A stretch of 64,000 nucleotides of DNA from an uncultured cyanobacterium (GTDB lineage: Bacteria; Cyanobacteriota; Cyanobacteriia; PCC-6307; Cyanobiaceae): NCBI GenBank assembly GCA_903935205.1, contig CAIZQU010000081.1, positions 1 to 64,000 of the forward strand. Reading direction: 5' to 3'. The notes under the pieces were generated by a model. It was not told the origin of the DNA. It ran no database searches and saw nothing but the letters and a program-made list of their open reading frames with translations. Positions 38,905-48,562 of this stretch are shown in pieces; the stretch's first letter is position 1, and each line of letters opens with the position of its first letter. Made by a program: the position numbers and the translations under genes.

Positions 38905-39612
38905 GTGAGCGCCCCTCAGACCGTCGCCGACAGCAAGCGTGCCTTCCACGCCGCCTTCCCCCACGTGATTGCGCCGCTGCACCGGCGCATGGTCGATGAA
39001 CTGCTGGTCGAACTCCACCTGCTGAGCCACCAGCAGGGCTTCCGCCCCGATCCCCTGTTCGCCGTTGGCTTGATCCAGGTCTTCGACGCCTTCGCCAAGG
39101 GCTACCGGCCCGATCAGCACCGGGAACCCTTGTTGCAGGCCCTCTGTGCGGCCTCCGGCTTTGATGCCGACGAGCTGCGCCGCACCAGCAGCGCCGCCCT
39201 AGAGGCCATGGGCTCCCAGCGGCTGGAAGAGGTGAAGGGTTGGATCGAATCCGGTGGCAGCACCGCACCGGAGCCTCTGGCCTCTGCCCTGGCTGGTATT
39301 CGCCGTCCCGACTTTCACTACTCCCGCCTGATGGCGGTGGGGCTGCTCTCGTTGATCGAGCGGGCCCGCGGAGCCGATGGCCTTGAACCCCAGGCCCTGC
39401 GCAGCCATGCCCATGAACTGGCCGAGGCGATGGGTCTGCTGCGGGACCGGGTCGACAAGGACCTGACCCTCTACGTGGCCAACCTGGAAAAGATGGCCCA
39501 GGCGGTCGAACTGATGGAGGAGACGATCGCCGCCGAACGGCGGCGGCGGGAGCGTCAGCAGCCCGAGGCTGCCGTCAGCGCTTCAACTGAAGCCGTCCGC
39601 TCAGACGGCTGA
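38905..39612 (+). CDS. thf1: Thylakoid formation / photosystem II biogenesis protein Psb29 (Thf1)
   Basis: [64 protein letters not shown]...[22 protein letters not shown] start. Confidence 0.93.
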   Translation: MSAPQTVADSKRAFHAAFPHVIAPLHRRMVDELLVELHLLSHQQGFRPDPLFAVGLIQVFDAFAKGYRPDQHREPLLQALCAASGFDADELRRTSSAALEAMGSQRLEEVKGWIESGGSTAPEPLASALAGIRRPDFHYSRLMAVGLLSLIERARGADGLEPQALRSHAHELAEAMGLLRDRVDKDLTLYVANLEKMAQAVELMEETIAAERRRRERQQPEAAVSASTEAVRSDG

Positions 39613-41326
39613 TCCGTTCAGGGGCGGCACCGCTCTGCAGCGGTTCCGCTTCGATCCACAGCTGGCTGGAGCGCTGCAGCAGCGCGGGCATCTCCTGGGG
39701 GAGAAGCTCCAGGGCTGCCATGGCCTCAGGGCGCAGGCGCATCCAGAGCTGTCCATGGCCCGGCCGGAAGCTTCCGCTGACCGGAATCGGCAGGGCCATC
39801 TGGGGGGCAGGTCCGAGAAACAGCAGCAATTGGGATGGGCGACCCGGATCGTTGACCCAGCGCCAGCCCCCCACCGTCACCCCATCGGCCCTGCGCCAGG
39901 CGGTGATCGTTCCTGGGCCCGCAGCGGTGCTTCCTGCGGGCGAGCTGGCCGCGCTGGAACCGGCAGCAGGCCGCGCCGGGGTGGTTCCGCCGCCACTCGC
40001 CCCGGCCGCTCCCCCAGGGGAAGCCGATACGCCCTCTGCCACAGCAGAAACTCCAGGCTCCGGGCCTGGACGGGCGATGGAGCTTCCAGCCTCCCCAGCG
40101 GCACCGGCTGAGGAGCCAGGCGAAGGGGGCTGAGACAAGGCAGCAGCGGCTGGTTCGCCCCTTCCGCTGGCCCTTGCCGGGCCGTTCTCCAGGCCCTGGG
40201 CCCGGAGGCTGGTGCTGATCCGATCCAGAATCTGGATCCAGGAGGACTGGGCCGAACCCACCAGCAGCTGCAGCTCCAGGCCGGCCCGGAAGGGACCCGA
40301 GCCCTGGGGCCTGAGCCGCAGCCTGAAAGGAGTGCGGCGGGCCTGCTCCAACCGGATGCCCTCCAGTCCATAGCGACCAGCCAGGGGATCGCGGATCATC
40401 GGCCGATCGATCAGCCCCCGCAGCAGCAGATCCAGGGAGGCCCCCTCGATCTCCAGCAGCTGGTCCGGGCCCAGGGGCAGACGCTCGCCTAAGGCTGGTA
40501 CCGCCAGGAGTGACCCTGCGCCCGGGTCGACCTGCGGACCGTTCGTCCTGCCGTCCCTGCCGACCGCTGCGGTGCCGCGGTCGATCGCCGCCGCCGCCTC
40601 CCCCTGCCAGCGCAGGGCGCGGTCCTCGAGGGCCAGGCTGAGGCAGCCCACCTGAAAGGGTTCCAGGAGTGGAGCCACCTGGCCCGTGATCCCCCCCAGA
40701 CCGGCCCCGTTCCAGTACACCGCCTGGCCGGCCTGCAACCGCTGCAGGCAGCGCAGGGACAGACCACCGCGGCTGCGGCGCTGCAGCGGCCGCAGGGAAG
40801 CCGCCAACTGACGACGGGCGGTGGTGTTCTCCCCCACCACAAACAGATCGCCCACCCGCAGGGCCTGAGGTGGAACGGTTGGGGCGGCAGCCTCCTGCGG
40901 GCGGGCCTCGATGACCAGGAACGGGGCGGTTTCGCTCTGATTGGCCCAGATCTGCCACCAGACCCGTCTCTGGCTGCGCCACAGACGGGTGGCAAAAGGC
41001 TCGCCCAGGCGCTCACTCCAGAGCGGCGGCACCGGCCGATCCGGTGTCGCCGGAAAGCTCTGCACCAGGCTGGAAGCACCCATCAGCTGCTCCAGACCCA
41101 CGGCCCTGGGGCGGCCCGTGCGGGCAAGGAACAGGGCTGGAACGACGATCAGGAGGGTTGCCGTCAGCAGGGTGCGCGGCAGGGGCAGGGGACCGGTGGA
41201 GGGCCAGGAATGACCCTTCAGGGAGGGCCATCGTGGCCGCAGGGCGGCCTGGAGACGCGGAGAGGGCAAGGGGGAGGGCAGGGTGAGCCCGGAGGCTGGA
41301 GATCCGGCGGGCAGACGGGGGTCAGG
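39575..41326 (-). CDS. Hypothetical membrane-anchored protein with Pro/Ala/Gly-rich linker
   Basis: TM LLTATLLIVVPALFLAR, large extracytoplasmic region, low-complexity linker ASGRGEPAAAALSQPP...; track ORF opens at 41398 but true start uncertain because of the small ORF at 41322-41471. Confidence 0.6.
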   Translation of the reverse strand, partial: PDPRLPAGSPASGLTLPSPLPSPRLQAALRPRWPSLKGHSWPSTGPLPLPRTLLTATLLIVVPALFLARTGRPRAVGLEQLMGASSLVQSFPATPDRPVPPLWSERLGEPFATRLWRSQRRVWWQIWANQSETAPFLVIEARPQEAAAPTVPPQALRVGDLFVVGENTTARRQLAASLRPLQRRSRGGLSLRCLQRLQAGQAVYWNGAGLGGITGQVAPLLEPFQVGCLSLALEDRALRWQGEAAAAIDRGTAAVGRDGRTNGPQVDPGAGSLLAVPALGERLPLGPDQLLEIEGASLDLLLRGLIDRPMIRDPLAGRYGLEGIRLEQARRTPFRLRLRPQGSGPFRAGLELQLLVGSAQSSWIQILDRISTSLRAQGLENGPARASGRGEPAAAALSQPPSPGSSAGAAGEAGSSIARPGPEPGVSAVAEGVSASPGGAAGASGGGTTPARPAAGSSAASSPAGSTAAGPGTITAWRRADGVTVGGWRWVNDPGRPSQLLLFLGPAPQMALPIPVSGSFRPGHGQLWMRLRPEAMAALELLPQEMPALLQRSSQLWIEAEPLQSGAAPERISRLSGRLQLKR

Positions 41327-41471
41327 AACGTCCGGACGGTCCGGCGGAGCGACGACGTCGATCCCGCCACTCGATCGTCGAGAGGTAGATGACCCCAAGG
41401 CTCACGAACACCAGCAGCAGGGTGGCGAGGCCGGCGAGCAGGCTGCCGATGGGGAGGTCTGACAGGCTCAC
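41322..41471 (-). CDS. 49-aa single-TM protein immediately downstream of petN
   Basis: GTG start 4 nt after the petN stop: VSLSDLPIGSLLAGLATLLLVFVSLGVIYLSTIEWRDRRRRSAGPSGRS*; below the ORF-track length cut-off. Confidence 0.6.
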   Translation of the reverse strand: MSLSDLPIGSLLAGLATLLLVFVSLGVIYLSTIEWRDRRRRSAGPSGRS

Positions 41472-41475
41472 CGGA

Positions 41476-41577
41476 TCAGAGGCCGATGCTGTTGTCCCCA
41501 TTGCGGCCCCAGACCACCATGGCGATCGAGAAACTGAAGATGGCCGCGAGGGAGGCCCAACCCAGGGTGATCAGCAT
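41476..41577 (-). CDS. petN: Cytochrome b6f complex subunit PetN
   Basis: [33 protein letters not shown] matches the PetN signature ([20 protein letters not shown]); absent from the ORF track. Confidence 0.95.
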   Translation of the reverse strand: MLITLGWASLAAIFSFSIAMVVWGRNGDNSIGL

Positions 41578-41641
41578 CGGAAAGCCGGTTTGGTTTGGGC
41601 GCATGTTACCTAGGCTGCAGTCCCTTACGCCCCCGGCCGCC

Positions 41642-41965
41642 ATGCGCGTGATCCGGTCCCTTCCGCCCCTGCGGGCCGCCGCCGATGCGCCGACGGCCGT
41701 CCAGGAGAAAAGCAGGGTTCGCCAGCCCTACCCCAACCTCCGGGTGATCGTGCTGGATGACGACGTCAACACCTTCCAGCATGTGGTCGAATGCCTGGTG
41801 CGCCACATTCCTGCCATGCAACCCGACCGGGCCTGGGAGCTGGCCCATCGCATCGATGGCGAGGGGTCTGCCGTGGTCTGGTGCGGACCGCAGGAACAGG
41901 CGGAGCTCTACCACCAGCTGCTCGCCGCCGAGGGACTGACCATGGCGCCCCTTGAACGGGACTGA
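41642..41965 (+). CDS. clpS: ATP-dependent Clp protease adaptor ClpS
   Basis: [64 protein letters not shown]. Confidence 0.92.
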   Translation: MRVIRSLPPLRAAADAPTAVQEKSRVRQPYPNLRVIVLDDDVNTFQHVVECLVRHIPAMQPDRAWELAHRIDGEGSAVVWCGPQEQAELYHQLLAAEGLTMAPLERD

Positions 41966-41973
41966 GGGCCGCC

Positions 41974-42249
41974 ATGGGTCGGCTGGTGATCACCCACAGC
42001 ACCTACATCGAGGGGCTGATCCCGCTGCTGCGCCGACTGGCCCGGGAGCAGGGCATCCACACCGTGACGCCGGCGGTGATCGCCAGGGTGCGGGGGCGGA
42101 GCACAGGCCTGCGACTGCGGGTGCAGAGCCCGATCAGCGGCGGCTGGAAGCTGGTGGCCCGGCGTGGTACGAGTGCCCAGGAGGTGTTTGTCGTCACCGT
42201 CTGGGATCGGGAGCATCTGCAGGGGCTTCTGGACCAGCTGGCGGACTGA
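41974..42249 (+). CDS. DUF2103 domain protein
   Basis: MGRLVITHSTYIEGLIPLLRRLAREQGIHTVTPAVIARVRGRSTGLRLRVQSPISGGWKLVARRGTSAQEVFVVT. Confidence 0.82.
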   Translation: MGRLVITHSTYIEGLIPLLRRLAREQGIHTVTPAVIARVRGRSTGLRLRVQSPISGGWKLVARRGTSAQEVFVVTVWDREHLQGLLDQLAD

Positions 42250-42640
42250 CCAGGGTGGTGGGTGCCGAGCGTTCGTAGACCGCTGCCGCACTGAAGCGGG
42301 CCCAGGCCCCCGCTTCACGGAACCAGGGGCCGCTGTGCATCGGTGTCAGATCGCTGGCCTGCAACTGCCAGCGTTGCTCCAGGTAGGCGCTGTAGCGGGC
42401 CGCCTCAAGCTGGGGACCATGCCAATGGACCACGGCGAAGGCCACGCCGCGGCTGCGAACCGCACCGCCGGCGGCCTCCTGGATCTCCTCCTCCAGCAGG
42501 AAGGTGCGGAAGGGGCTGTCGAGCTCCTCCTCCAGGCTGTATTTGCGCAGATAAAGCGCCCTGGCCCGGGGAAACACCGGCCCCGGTGCCCTACTTAGCA
42601 GGCGCTCGAATGCCCTCTGGAACGAAGCATGCTGCATCAA
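42194..42640 (-). CDS. Conserved hypothetical protein (convergent overlap with the DUF2103 gene)
   Basis: MMQHASFQRAFERLLSRAPGPVFPRARALYLRKYSLEEELDSPFRTFLLEEEIQEAAGG...AFAVVHWHGPQLEAARYSAYLEQRW. Confidence 0.65.
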   Translation of the reverse strand: MMQHASFQRAFERLLSRAPGPVFPRARALYLRKYSLEEELDSPFRTFLLEEEIQEAAGGAVRSRGVAFAVVHWHGPQLEAARYSAYLEQRWQLQASDLTPMHSGPWFREAGAWARFSAAAVYERSAPTTLVSPPAGPEAPADAPDPRR

Positions 42641-42654
42641 GGCCGGGTCCTCCG

Positions 42655-42785
42655 CCAGGGCTGCCCTCGCTGGGGGGCGATGAGGGGTGGACCACCGTGC
42701 CGTCTTGCCCCGGTTTTCGACCTGGATGAACCAGGAGGGGAGTCAGGGGCGAGGCGCCGTTTCCGACTGCGAGGTCGGTTTACGT
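42655..42785 (+). ncRNA. Structured intergenic element; candidate small RNA, possibly 6S (Yfr7/SsaA)
   Basis: Nested stems: CCTCGC 42665-42670 with GCGAGG 42749-42754; CCCC 42708-42711 with GGGG 42737-42740; CCTGG-ATGAA-CCAGG 42721-42735; followed by CCGAC-tgcgag-GTCGG-TTTA terminator-like hairpin. Lies in the intergenic space next to purK. Confidence 0.35.
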
Positions 42786-42893
42786 TGCCGTCGCTGCAGA
42801 CCCCCCGTATCGAAGAAGGAGTCAGATCAGAAAACAGTGAAAGGCAGTCACCAACACGGCAGTCCGAGGTCATCTTAAGGGCTCTGCGCCGGT

Positions 42894-44183
42894 TCAGGGC
42901 CGTGCCGGCAGCGGCCAGATCCGGCGCACCTGCTCCAGCAGGCGAGCCGTCTCGGCATGGCGGACCTCGCGGTCCGAGTGCCTGAGCAGCAGGGTCAGGT
43001 GGCCCAGCTTGCGGCCCGGCCTGCGGTCCGATTTGCCGTACCAGTGGAGATGGGCGTCGGGCAGGGCTGCCAGGGCTGCCAGCCGCCGCTCCTCCTCATC
43101 CGGCTCCAGCGGCCCATCGAGCCCGAGCAGGTTGACCATCAGTGCTCCAGGCACAATGGGGTCGGGCAGGCCCATGGGCAGCCCGGCCACCACCCGCACC
43201 TGCTGGGAAAACTGGCTGCAGCGACAGGCCTCGATCGTGAAATGGCCGGAATTGTGGGTGCGCGGCGCAATCTCGTTCACCTGCAGGCCGGATGGTCCCA
43301 GAAACAGCTCCACCGCCATCACCCCCACGTAATCGAGGGCGGTGAGCAGCGAGCTGATGATGTTGCGGGCCAGGGCTTCCACGGCATGGTTCACCGGTGC
43401 CGGGAACACCACCCAATCGCAGACCTGACCGTGCTGGCAGGTCTCCACCAGCGGGAAGCAGCAGACGGTGCCCTCCCGGTCGCGGCTGGCCACGATCGCC
43501 AGCTCTCGCTCAAACACCACCCGCTCCTCCAGGATCCAGTCGGCGGGATGGACCCGATCGAGAAGCCGTTCCAGGGCCGCCTGATCGTTGATCGGCAGGG
43601 TGCCCTTGCCGTCGTAGCCGCCGCGGCTCGTCTTGGCCATCAGCGGGAATTGGAAGCCGGCGGGCAGGGTGGGCCTGCCGGGGTCCCGCAGGGGCATTGG
43701 ATCGGCCGGCTGGTACGGACGGCCGCTCTCCCAGAAGGGTGATGCCTGCCGCGGCTGCGCCGGTTGGTTCGGCTGCAGGGGTTCCTGGGGCTGGAGCACC
43801 GCCTCCAGGCCGCACCAGCGGGGGGTGGGCAGGTGGAGGCGGTCGAGCAACTCCCGCTGGGAGCGTTTGGCCAGCAGCGGCGCCAGGGCATCCAGGTTGG
43901 GCAGGAAACTCACCCCGTCAGCGGCCAGGGGGGCGAGGGCATCCAGCGGCAGCCATTCGTTTTCGAAGCTGATGGCGCCGCAGCGCTCGGCCAGCTGCCG
44001 GGTCGCTGCCACGTCATCGAGGGGGGCTTCCACCACCGACGCAGCGAGCCGGGCCGCGGGCTCAGCCGTTGATGAACACTGGAGATGGACCGCGACGCCG
44101 AGCTCGGCGGCGGCCTCGGCAAGCATCAGCGCCAGCTGGCCGCCTCCGACAATGCCGATGGAGGTCTGGGGCGAAGAGGCCAA
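42894..44183 (-). CDS. purK: 5-(carboxyamino)imidazole ribonucleotide synthase
   Basis: IGIVGGGQLALMLAEAAAELGVAVHLQ...FPLMAKTSRGGYDGKGT...VNEIAPRTHNSGHFTIEACRCSQFSQQVRVVAGLPMG. Confidence 0.95.
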   Translation of the reverse strand: MASSPQTSIGIVGGGQLALMLAEAAAELGVAVHLQCSSTAEPAARLAASVVEAPLDDVAATRQLAERCGAISFENEWLPLDALAPLAADGVSFLPNLDALAPLLAKRSQRELLDRLHLPTPRWCGLEAVLQPQEPLQPNQPAQPRQASPFWESGRPYQPADPMPLRDPGRPTLPAGFQFPLMAKTSRGGYDGKGTLPINDQAALERLLDRVHPADWILEERVVFERELAIVASRDREGTVCCFPLVETCQHGQVCDWVVFPAPVNHAVEALARNIISSLLTALDYVGVMAVELFLGPSGLQVNEIAPRTHNSGHFTIEACRCSQFSQQVRVVAGLPMGLPDPIVPGALMVNLLGLDGPLEPDEEERRLAALAALPDAHLHWYGKSDRRPGRKLGHLTLLLRHSDREVRHAETARLLEQVRRIWPLPARP

Positions 44184-44275
44184 GGGGCACCATCATCAGC
44201 CTTCCAGATTCGCATCACGACCCTGAAGCGCTCGCCAGCCCACCCGGCACGCCGGCCACGGCGTTGATGGGGCCA

Positions 44276-45211
44276 TCAGAGCAAACCCCGCTCACCGGCG
44301 AAGACCAGGCGGATCAGGCTGAGCAGCAGCACGATCAGAAACAGGGCCAGGCCGACGGTGCAGGCATAGCTGATCTCCAGCTCGGCGAAGGCCTGGTCGT
44401 AGACGTAGTAAACGAGCGTGCGCGTTGCATCGGCCGGTCCGCCCTGGGTCATCAGGAAGACCTCCTCGAAGACCTTGGTGGCCCCGATCGCCGAGATCAC
44501 CGCCACCAGGGTGATGTAAGGGCGCAGCAGCGGCAGGGTGATGTCGAGGTGGCGGCGCAGGCCGGTGCTGCCATCGAGGGCGGCCGCTTCATACAGCTCC
44601 CCGGGGATGCCCTGCAGGCCGGCCAGGAAGATCACCATGTAATAGCCCAGGCCCTTCCACAGGGTGACCACCATCACCGCTGGCAGGGCGAGAAGCGGAT
44701 CGGTGAGAAACCCGATCGGCTGGAAGCCGCCTCCCCCGGGGAGGGCCAGCCAGCCCCCCGGGCCGAACAGGGTGGTGAGCCAGCCATTGAGGAGGCCGGT
44801 CTCGGCATAGAGCCAGCGGAAGGCGATCGCCGCCACCACCAGAGACACCAGCACGGGGGTGTAGAACGCCGCCCGGAACAGGGTGATCCCCGGCAGCTGC
44901 CGATTGACCAGCACCGCCAGAGCCAGGGAGCCCAGCAGTATCGGTGGCACCACGCCAACCAGATACAGAAACGTGGTGGCGCTCACCTTGAGCAGCATCG
45001 GATCGGCCAGCAGGCGGCGCACATTGGCCAGCCCCACGAATTGCAAGGGTTCGCCCACATCCAGGCCGCTGCGGCTGACGCTCATCACCAGCGCCATCGC
45101 CGCTGGAATCAGCACCGAAAGCGCCAGCAGCAGCAGCGCCGGCCCCAGGAACAACCAGGGCATCGCCCCGGTGGTGGCTGGCCTGGTGGCGCCTTCGGAC
45201 TGGGGGGCCAT
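44276..45211 (-). CDS. Carbohydrate ABC transporter permease, MalF/UgpA type
   Basis: WLFLGPALLLLALSVLIPAAMALVMSVSRSGLD...LQGIPGELYEAAALDGSTGLRRHLDITLPLLRP. Confidence 0.9.
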   Translation of the reverse strand: MAPQSEGATRPATTGAMPWLFLGPALLLLALSVLIPAAMALVMSVSRSGLDVGEPLQFVGLANVRRLLADPMLLKVSATTFLYLVGVVPPILLGSLALAVLVNRQLPGITLFRAAFYTPVLVSLVVAAIAFRWLYAETGLLNGWLTTLFGPGGWLALPGGGGFQPIGFLTDPLLALPAVMVVTLWKGLGYYMVIFLAGLQGIPGELYEAAALDGSTGLRRHLDITLPLLRPYITLVAVISAIGATKVFEEVFLMTQGGPADATRTLVYYVYDQAFAELEISYACTVGLALFLIVLLLSLIRLVFAGERGLL

Positions 45212-45330
45212 GGGGAAGAGCGGTGAGCCCGGTGGAACTGTTGGGATGATGATCCGCTGCCGGAGGCCCCATTCGCGCCACCGTCCCCCCCGTCCGCCGC
45301 ACCGCCCCTCGCCGCCGTCCCGCCGCCCCC

Positions 45331-47199
45331 GTGTCGCCGACCACCCATGAACCCGCTGGGAGCGGGGAGTCTGCGGCGCCGATCGCCGAACATCTGCGGG
45401 TGTTGCGCGAGGTGTTTGGTTACGCCGACTTCCGCGGCCCCCAGCGGGCGATCGTGGAGCATGTGATCGGTGGCGGCTCGGCGCTGGTGCTGATGCCCAC
45501 CGGTGGCGGTAAATCCCTCTGCTATCAGATCCCGGCCCTGTGCCGGCCGGGGCTGGCCGTGGTGGTGTCCCCCCTGATCGCCCTGATGGAGGACCAGGTG
45601 GAGGGGTTGCGCCAGACCGGCGTCCGGGCGGCGGCGCTCCACTCCTCCCTGGAGGCCAGCGAGGCCGCCACGGTGAACCGGGCCCTGGGATGCGGGGAGC
45701 TCGATCTGCTCTATGTGGCGCCGGAGCGGCTGCTCAGCCCGGGGTTCCTGGAACGGCTGGCCGCCCTGCCCCTGAGCCTGTTCGCCATCGATGAGGCCCA
45801 CTGCGTTTCCCAGTGGGGTCATGATTTCCGGCCCGAATACCTGCAGCTGGCCATCCTTGCCGAGCGCTTCGCGACCACGCCCCGGCTGGCCCTCACCGCC
45901 ACCGCCGACCCCCGCACCCGCGAGGAGATCCGAACCCGCCTGAAGCTGGAGGCAGGCCGGGTGTTCCTGGCCAGTTTTGACCGTCCCAACATCCGCTATC
46001 TGCTGCGCGACAAGGACGAGCCTCGCCGCCAGCTCTTGGCATTCCTGGCCGAACGGCGTGGCGATGCCGGCATCGTCTACGCCCGATCCCGCAGCCGGGT
46101 CGAACGGTTCGCCGCCGACCTGCTGGCCGCCGGTCATGACGCCATCGCTTATCACGCCGGTCTTCCCGCCGACCAGCGTCGCGCCGCCCTGCAGCGTTTC
46201 CGGCGCGACAGCGGCGTGATCGTGGTGGCGACCATCGCCTTTGGCATGGGCATCGACAAACCGGATGTGCGCTTCGTGGCGCACGTCGATCTGCCCCGCA
46301 GCCTTGAGGCTTACTACCAGGAGACCGGCCGTGCCGGGCGGGACGGTCTGCCGGCGGTCGCCTGGATGGCCCATGGGGCTGGCGATCTGCCCCAGCTGCG
46401 GCGCTTCATCGAAGACTCAGAGGCGGAGGAGGCCCAGAAGCGGATCGAGCACGGCCGGCTCGATGCCCTGATCGCCTTCACCGAGGCCAGCGGCTGCCGC
46501 CGCCAGGCCCTGCTGCGCCATTTCGGGGAGGAGCTGGCGGAGCCCTGCGGCAACTGCGATCTCTGCCTCGAACCCGATGGATCGGTCGATGTCACCGAGG
46601 CGGCGCGCAAGGCCCTGTCGGCCGTCTTCCGCAGCGGCCAACGCTTCGGCGCCGCCCATCTCACCGATCTCCTGCTCGGCGCCGACACCGCTCGCATCCG
46701 GGAGCTGGGCCATGGGCGCCTCAGCGTTCATGGCATCGGTCGTGAGCTGGACCGAAGCCAGTGGCGATCCCTGTTCCGACAACTGGAGGCCAGGGGCTAC
46801 CTCTGCAGTGATCCCGACCGTCGCGGTGGCCTGCGCTTCGGAGCGGACTCCCTGGTGCGACCGCTGCTGCGGGGAGATCAGACCCTGACGCTGCGGCTGC
46901 CACCGCCGGCGAAGGAACGGCGGCGGACCCCGGAGCGGACCGCCGCCTCCCAGGGGGGGGTGATGGAGCTGGCGGAGACGGCTCGGCTTCGCTTCGAGGC
47001 GCTGCGCAGCTGGCGGCTGGAGCAGGCCCGCAGCCAGGGCGTTCCGCCCTATGTGGTATTCCACGACCGCACCCTGCTGGAGATCGCCGCCGCTCCACCG
47101 AGCAGCCTGGGGGAGCTGGCCCAGGTGGCCGGGGTCGGCCAGGCGAAGCTGGATCGCTACGGGGAGGCCCTGCTGGCGGCGCTGCGGGCCATGGCCTGA
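45331..47199 (+). CDS. recQ: ATP-dependent DNA helicase RecQ
   Basis: FGYADFRGPQRAIVEHVIGGGSALVLMPTGGGKSLCYQIPAL...IDEAHCVSQWGHDFRPEY...FGMGIDKPDVRFVAHVDLPRSLEAYYQETGRAGRDG. Confidence 0.96.
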   Translation: MSPTTHEPAGSGESAAPIAEHLRVLREVFGYADFRGPQRAIVEHVIGGGSALVLMPTGGGKSLCYQIPALCRPGLAVVVSPLIALMEDQVEGLRQTGVRAAALHSSLEASEAATVNRALGCGELDLLYVAPERLLSPGFLERLAALPLSLFAIDEAHCVSQWGHDFRPEYLQLAILAERFATTPRLALTATADPRTREEIRTRLKLEAGRVFLASFDRPNIRYLLRDKDEPRRQLLAFLAERRGDAGIVYARSRSRVERFAADLLAAGHDAIAYHAGLPADQRRAALQRFRRDSGVIVVATIAFGMGIDKPDVRFVAHVDLPRSLEAYYQETGRAGRDGLPAVAWMAHGAGDLPQLRRFIEDSEAEEAQKRIEHGRLDALIAFTEASGCRRQALLRHFGEELAEPCGNCDLCLEPDGSVDVTEAARKALSAVFRSGQRFGAAHLTDLLLGADTARIRELGHGRLSVHGIGRELDRSQWRSLFRQLEARGYLCSDPDRRGGLRFGADSLVRPLLRGDQTLTLRLPPPAKERRRTPERTAASQGGVMELAETARLRFEALRSWRLEQARSQGVPPYVVFHDRTLLEIAAAPPSSLGELAQVAGVGQAKLDRYGEALLAALRAMA

Positions 47200-47400
47200 G
47201 GCCATCGCTGGCCCCCCAGCCGCAGGACTGCGGGGCTGCGCCTGGCTGGGAGGCGCCCGCTCAGGGCTGGCTCCATGCTGAGCGGCGCCAGGGGGAAGCG
47301 GGTTGCGCCGGGCTGGGATTGCGGCTCAACCCATCGCAACCGATCGCGCGACAGGGGGATGCGTCTCGTTCAGACTCGATCGATTGCGCGAGAGCGATCC

Positions 47401-48537
47401 ATGGGTGTGGGCCTGCAGCCGAAGACGATCACCGTGCCCCTGACGGATCAGCCCTATCCGATCCTGATCGGGGCCGACACCCTGCAGGGCATTGGCGAGC
47501 GACTGCTGGGACTGGGCTTCCAGAGCGGCTGCAAGGTTCTGGTGGTGACCAATCCGGAGGTGGACCGCCACTACGGCGAGCGGTGCCAGAGCAGCCTCGC
47601 GGCGGCGCGGTTTCGGGTGGAGCGGCTTGTGCTGGAGGCCGGCGAAGAGCAGAAGACCCCCGCCAGCGTGGCCTGCATCCACGATGCCGCCTTCCAGCAG
47701 CGCCTGGAGCGGGGATCGCTGATCGTGGCCCTCGGCGGCGGTGTGGTGGGAGACATGGCTGGTTTCGCCGCCGCCACCTGGCTGCGCGGTATCGCCGTGG
47801 TGCAGGTGCCCACCACCCTGCTGGCGATGGTGGATGCCGCCATCGGCGGCAAGACCGGCGTCAACCACCCGGGGGGCAAGAACCTGATCGGGGCCTTCCA
47901 CCAACCGCGGCTGGTGCTGGTGGATCCAACCCTGCTGGCCACCCTGCCGGAACGGGAGTTCCGTGCCGGCATGGCCGAGGTGATCAAGTATGGGGTGATC
48001 GGTGACACCCCCCTGTTCAGCGATCTGGAGACGGCGGCCCAGCGGGATCCCTCCGCCGGGTTGGCGAGCCTGGCGGCGGTGGGTCCGACCTTGCTGCAGC
48101 GGCTGCTGGAGCGTTCCGCCGCGGCCAAGGCGCGGGTGGTGGCCGCCGATGAGCGGGAGGGCGGGCTGCGGGCGATCCTCAACTACGGCCACACCCTCGG
48201 GCATGTGGTCGAGACCCTGACGGGCTATGGCACCTACCTTCACGGTGAAGCCGTGGCCCTGGGGATGTTGGCCGCCGGGGAGATCGCCCGGGTGATGGGC
48301 CTCTGGGGGGAAGGCCCCCGGGATCGCCAGCGGGCCGTGGTGGCGGCGGCTGGGCTGCCGCTGTGCTGGCCCCGACTCGATGGCGAGGCGGTGATCGCCT
48401 GTCTGCAGAGCGACAAGAAGGTGCGGGATGGCCGGGTCCGGTTCGTGCTGCCCACCGCCATCGGCGCCGTCGAGATCCGTAACGACGTCAGCACCGCCAC
48501 GATCCTGGAGGCCCTGGAGGCCCTGCCCCAGCTCTGA
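47401..48537 (+). CDS. aroB: 3-dehydroquinate synthase
   Basis: [58 protein letters not shown]...[11 protein letters not shown]. Confidence 0.96.
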   Translation: MGVGLQPKTITVPLTDQPYPILIGADTLQGIGERLLGLGFQSGCKVLVVTNPEVDRHYGERCQSSLAAARFRVERLVLEAGEEQKTPASVACIHDAAFQQRLERGSLIVALGGGVVGDMAGFAAATWLRGIAVVQVPTTLLAMVDAAIGGKTGVNHPGGKNLIGAFHQPRLVLVDPTLLATLPEREFRAGMAEVIKYGVIGDTPLFSDLETAAQRDPSAGLASLAAVGPTLLQRLLERSAAAKARVVAADEREGGLRAILNYGHTLGHVVETLTGYGTYLHGEAVALGMLAAGEIARVMGLWGEGPRDRQRAVVAAAGLPLCWPRLDGEAVIACLQSDKKVRDGRVRFVLPTAIGAVEIRNDVSTATILEALEALPQL

Positions 48538-48562
48538 TGCGCTGACCCTGGAGCGTCCTGGA

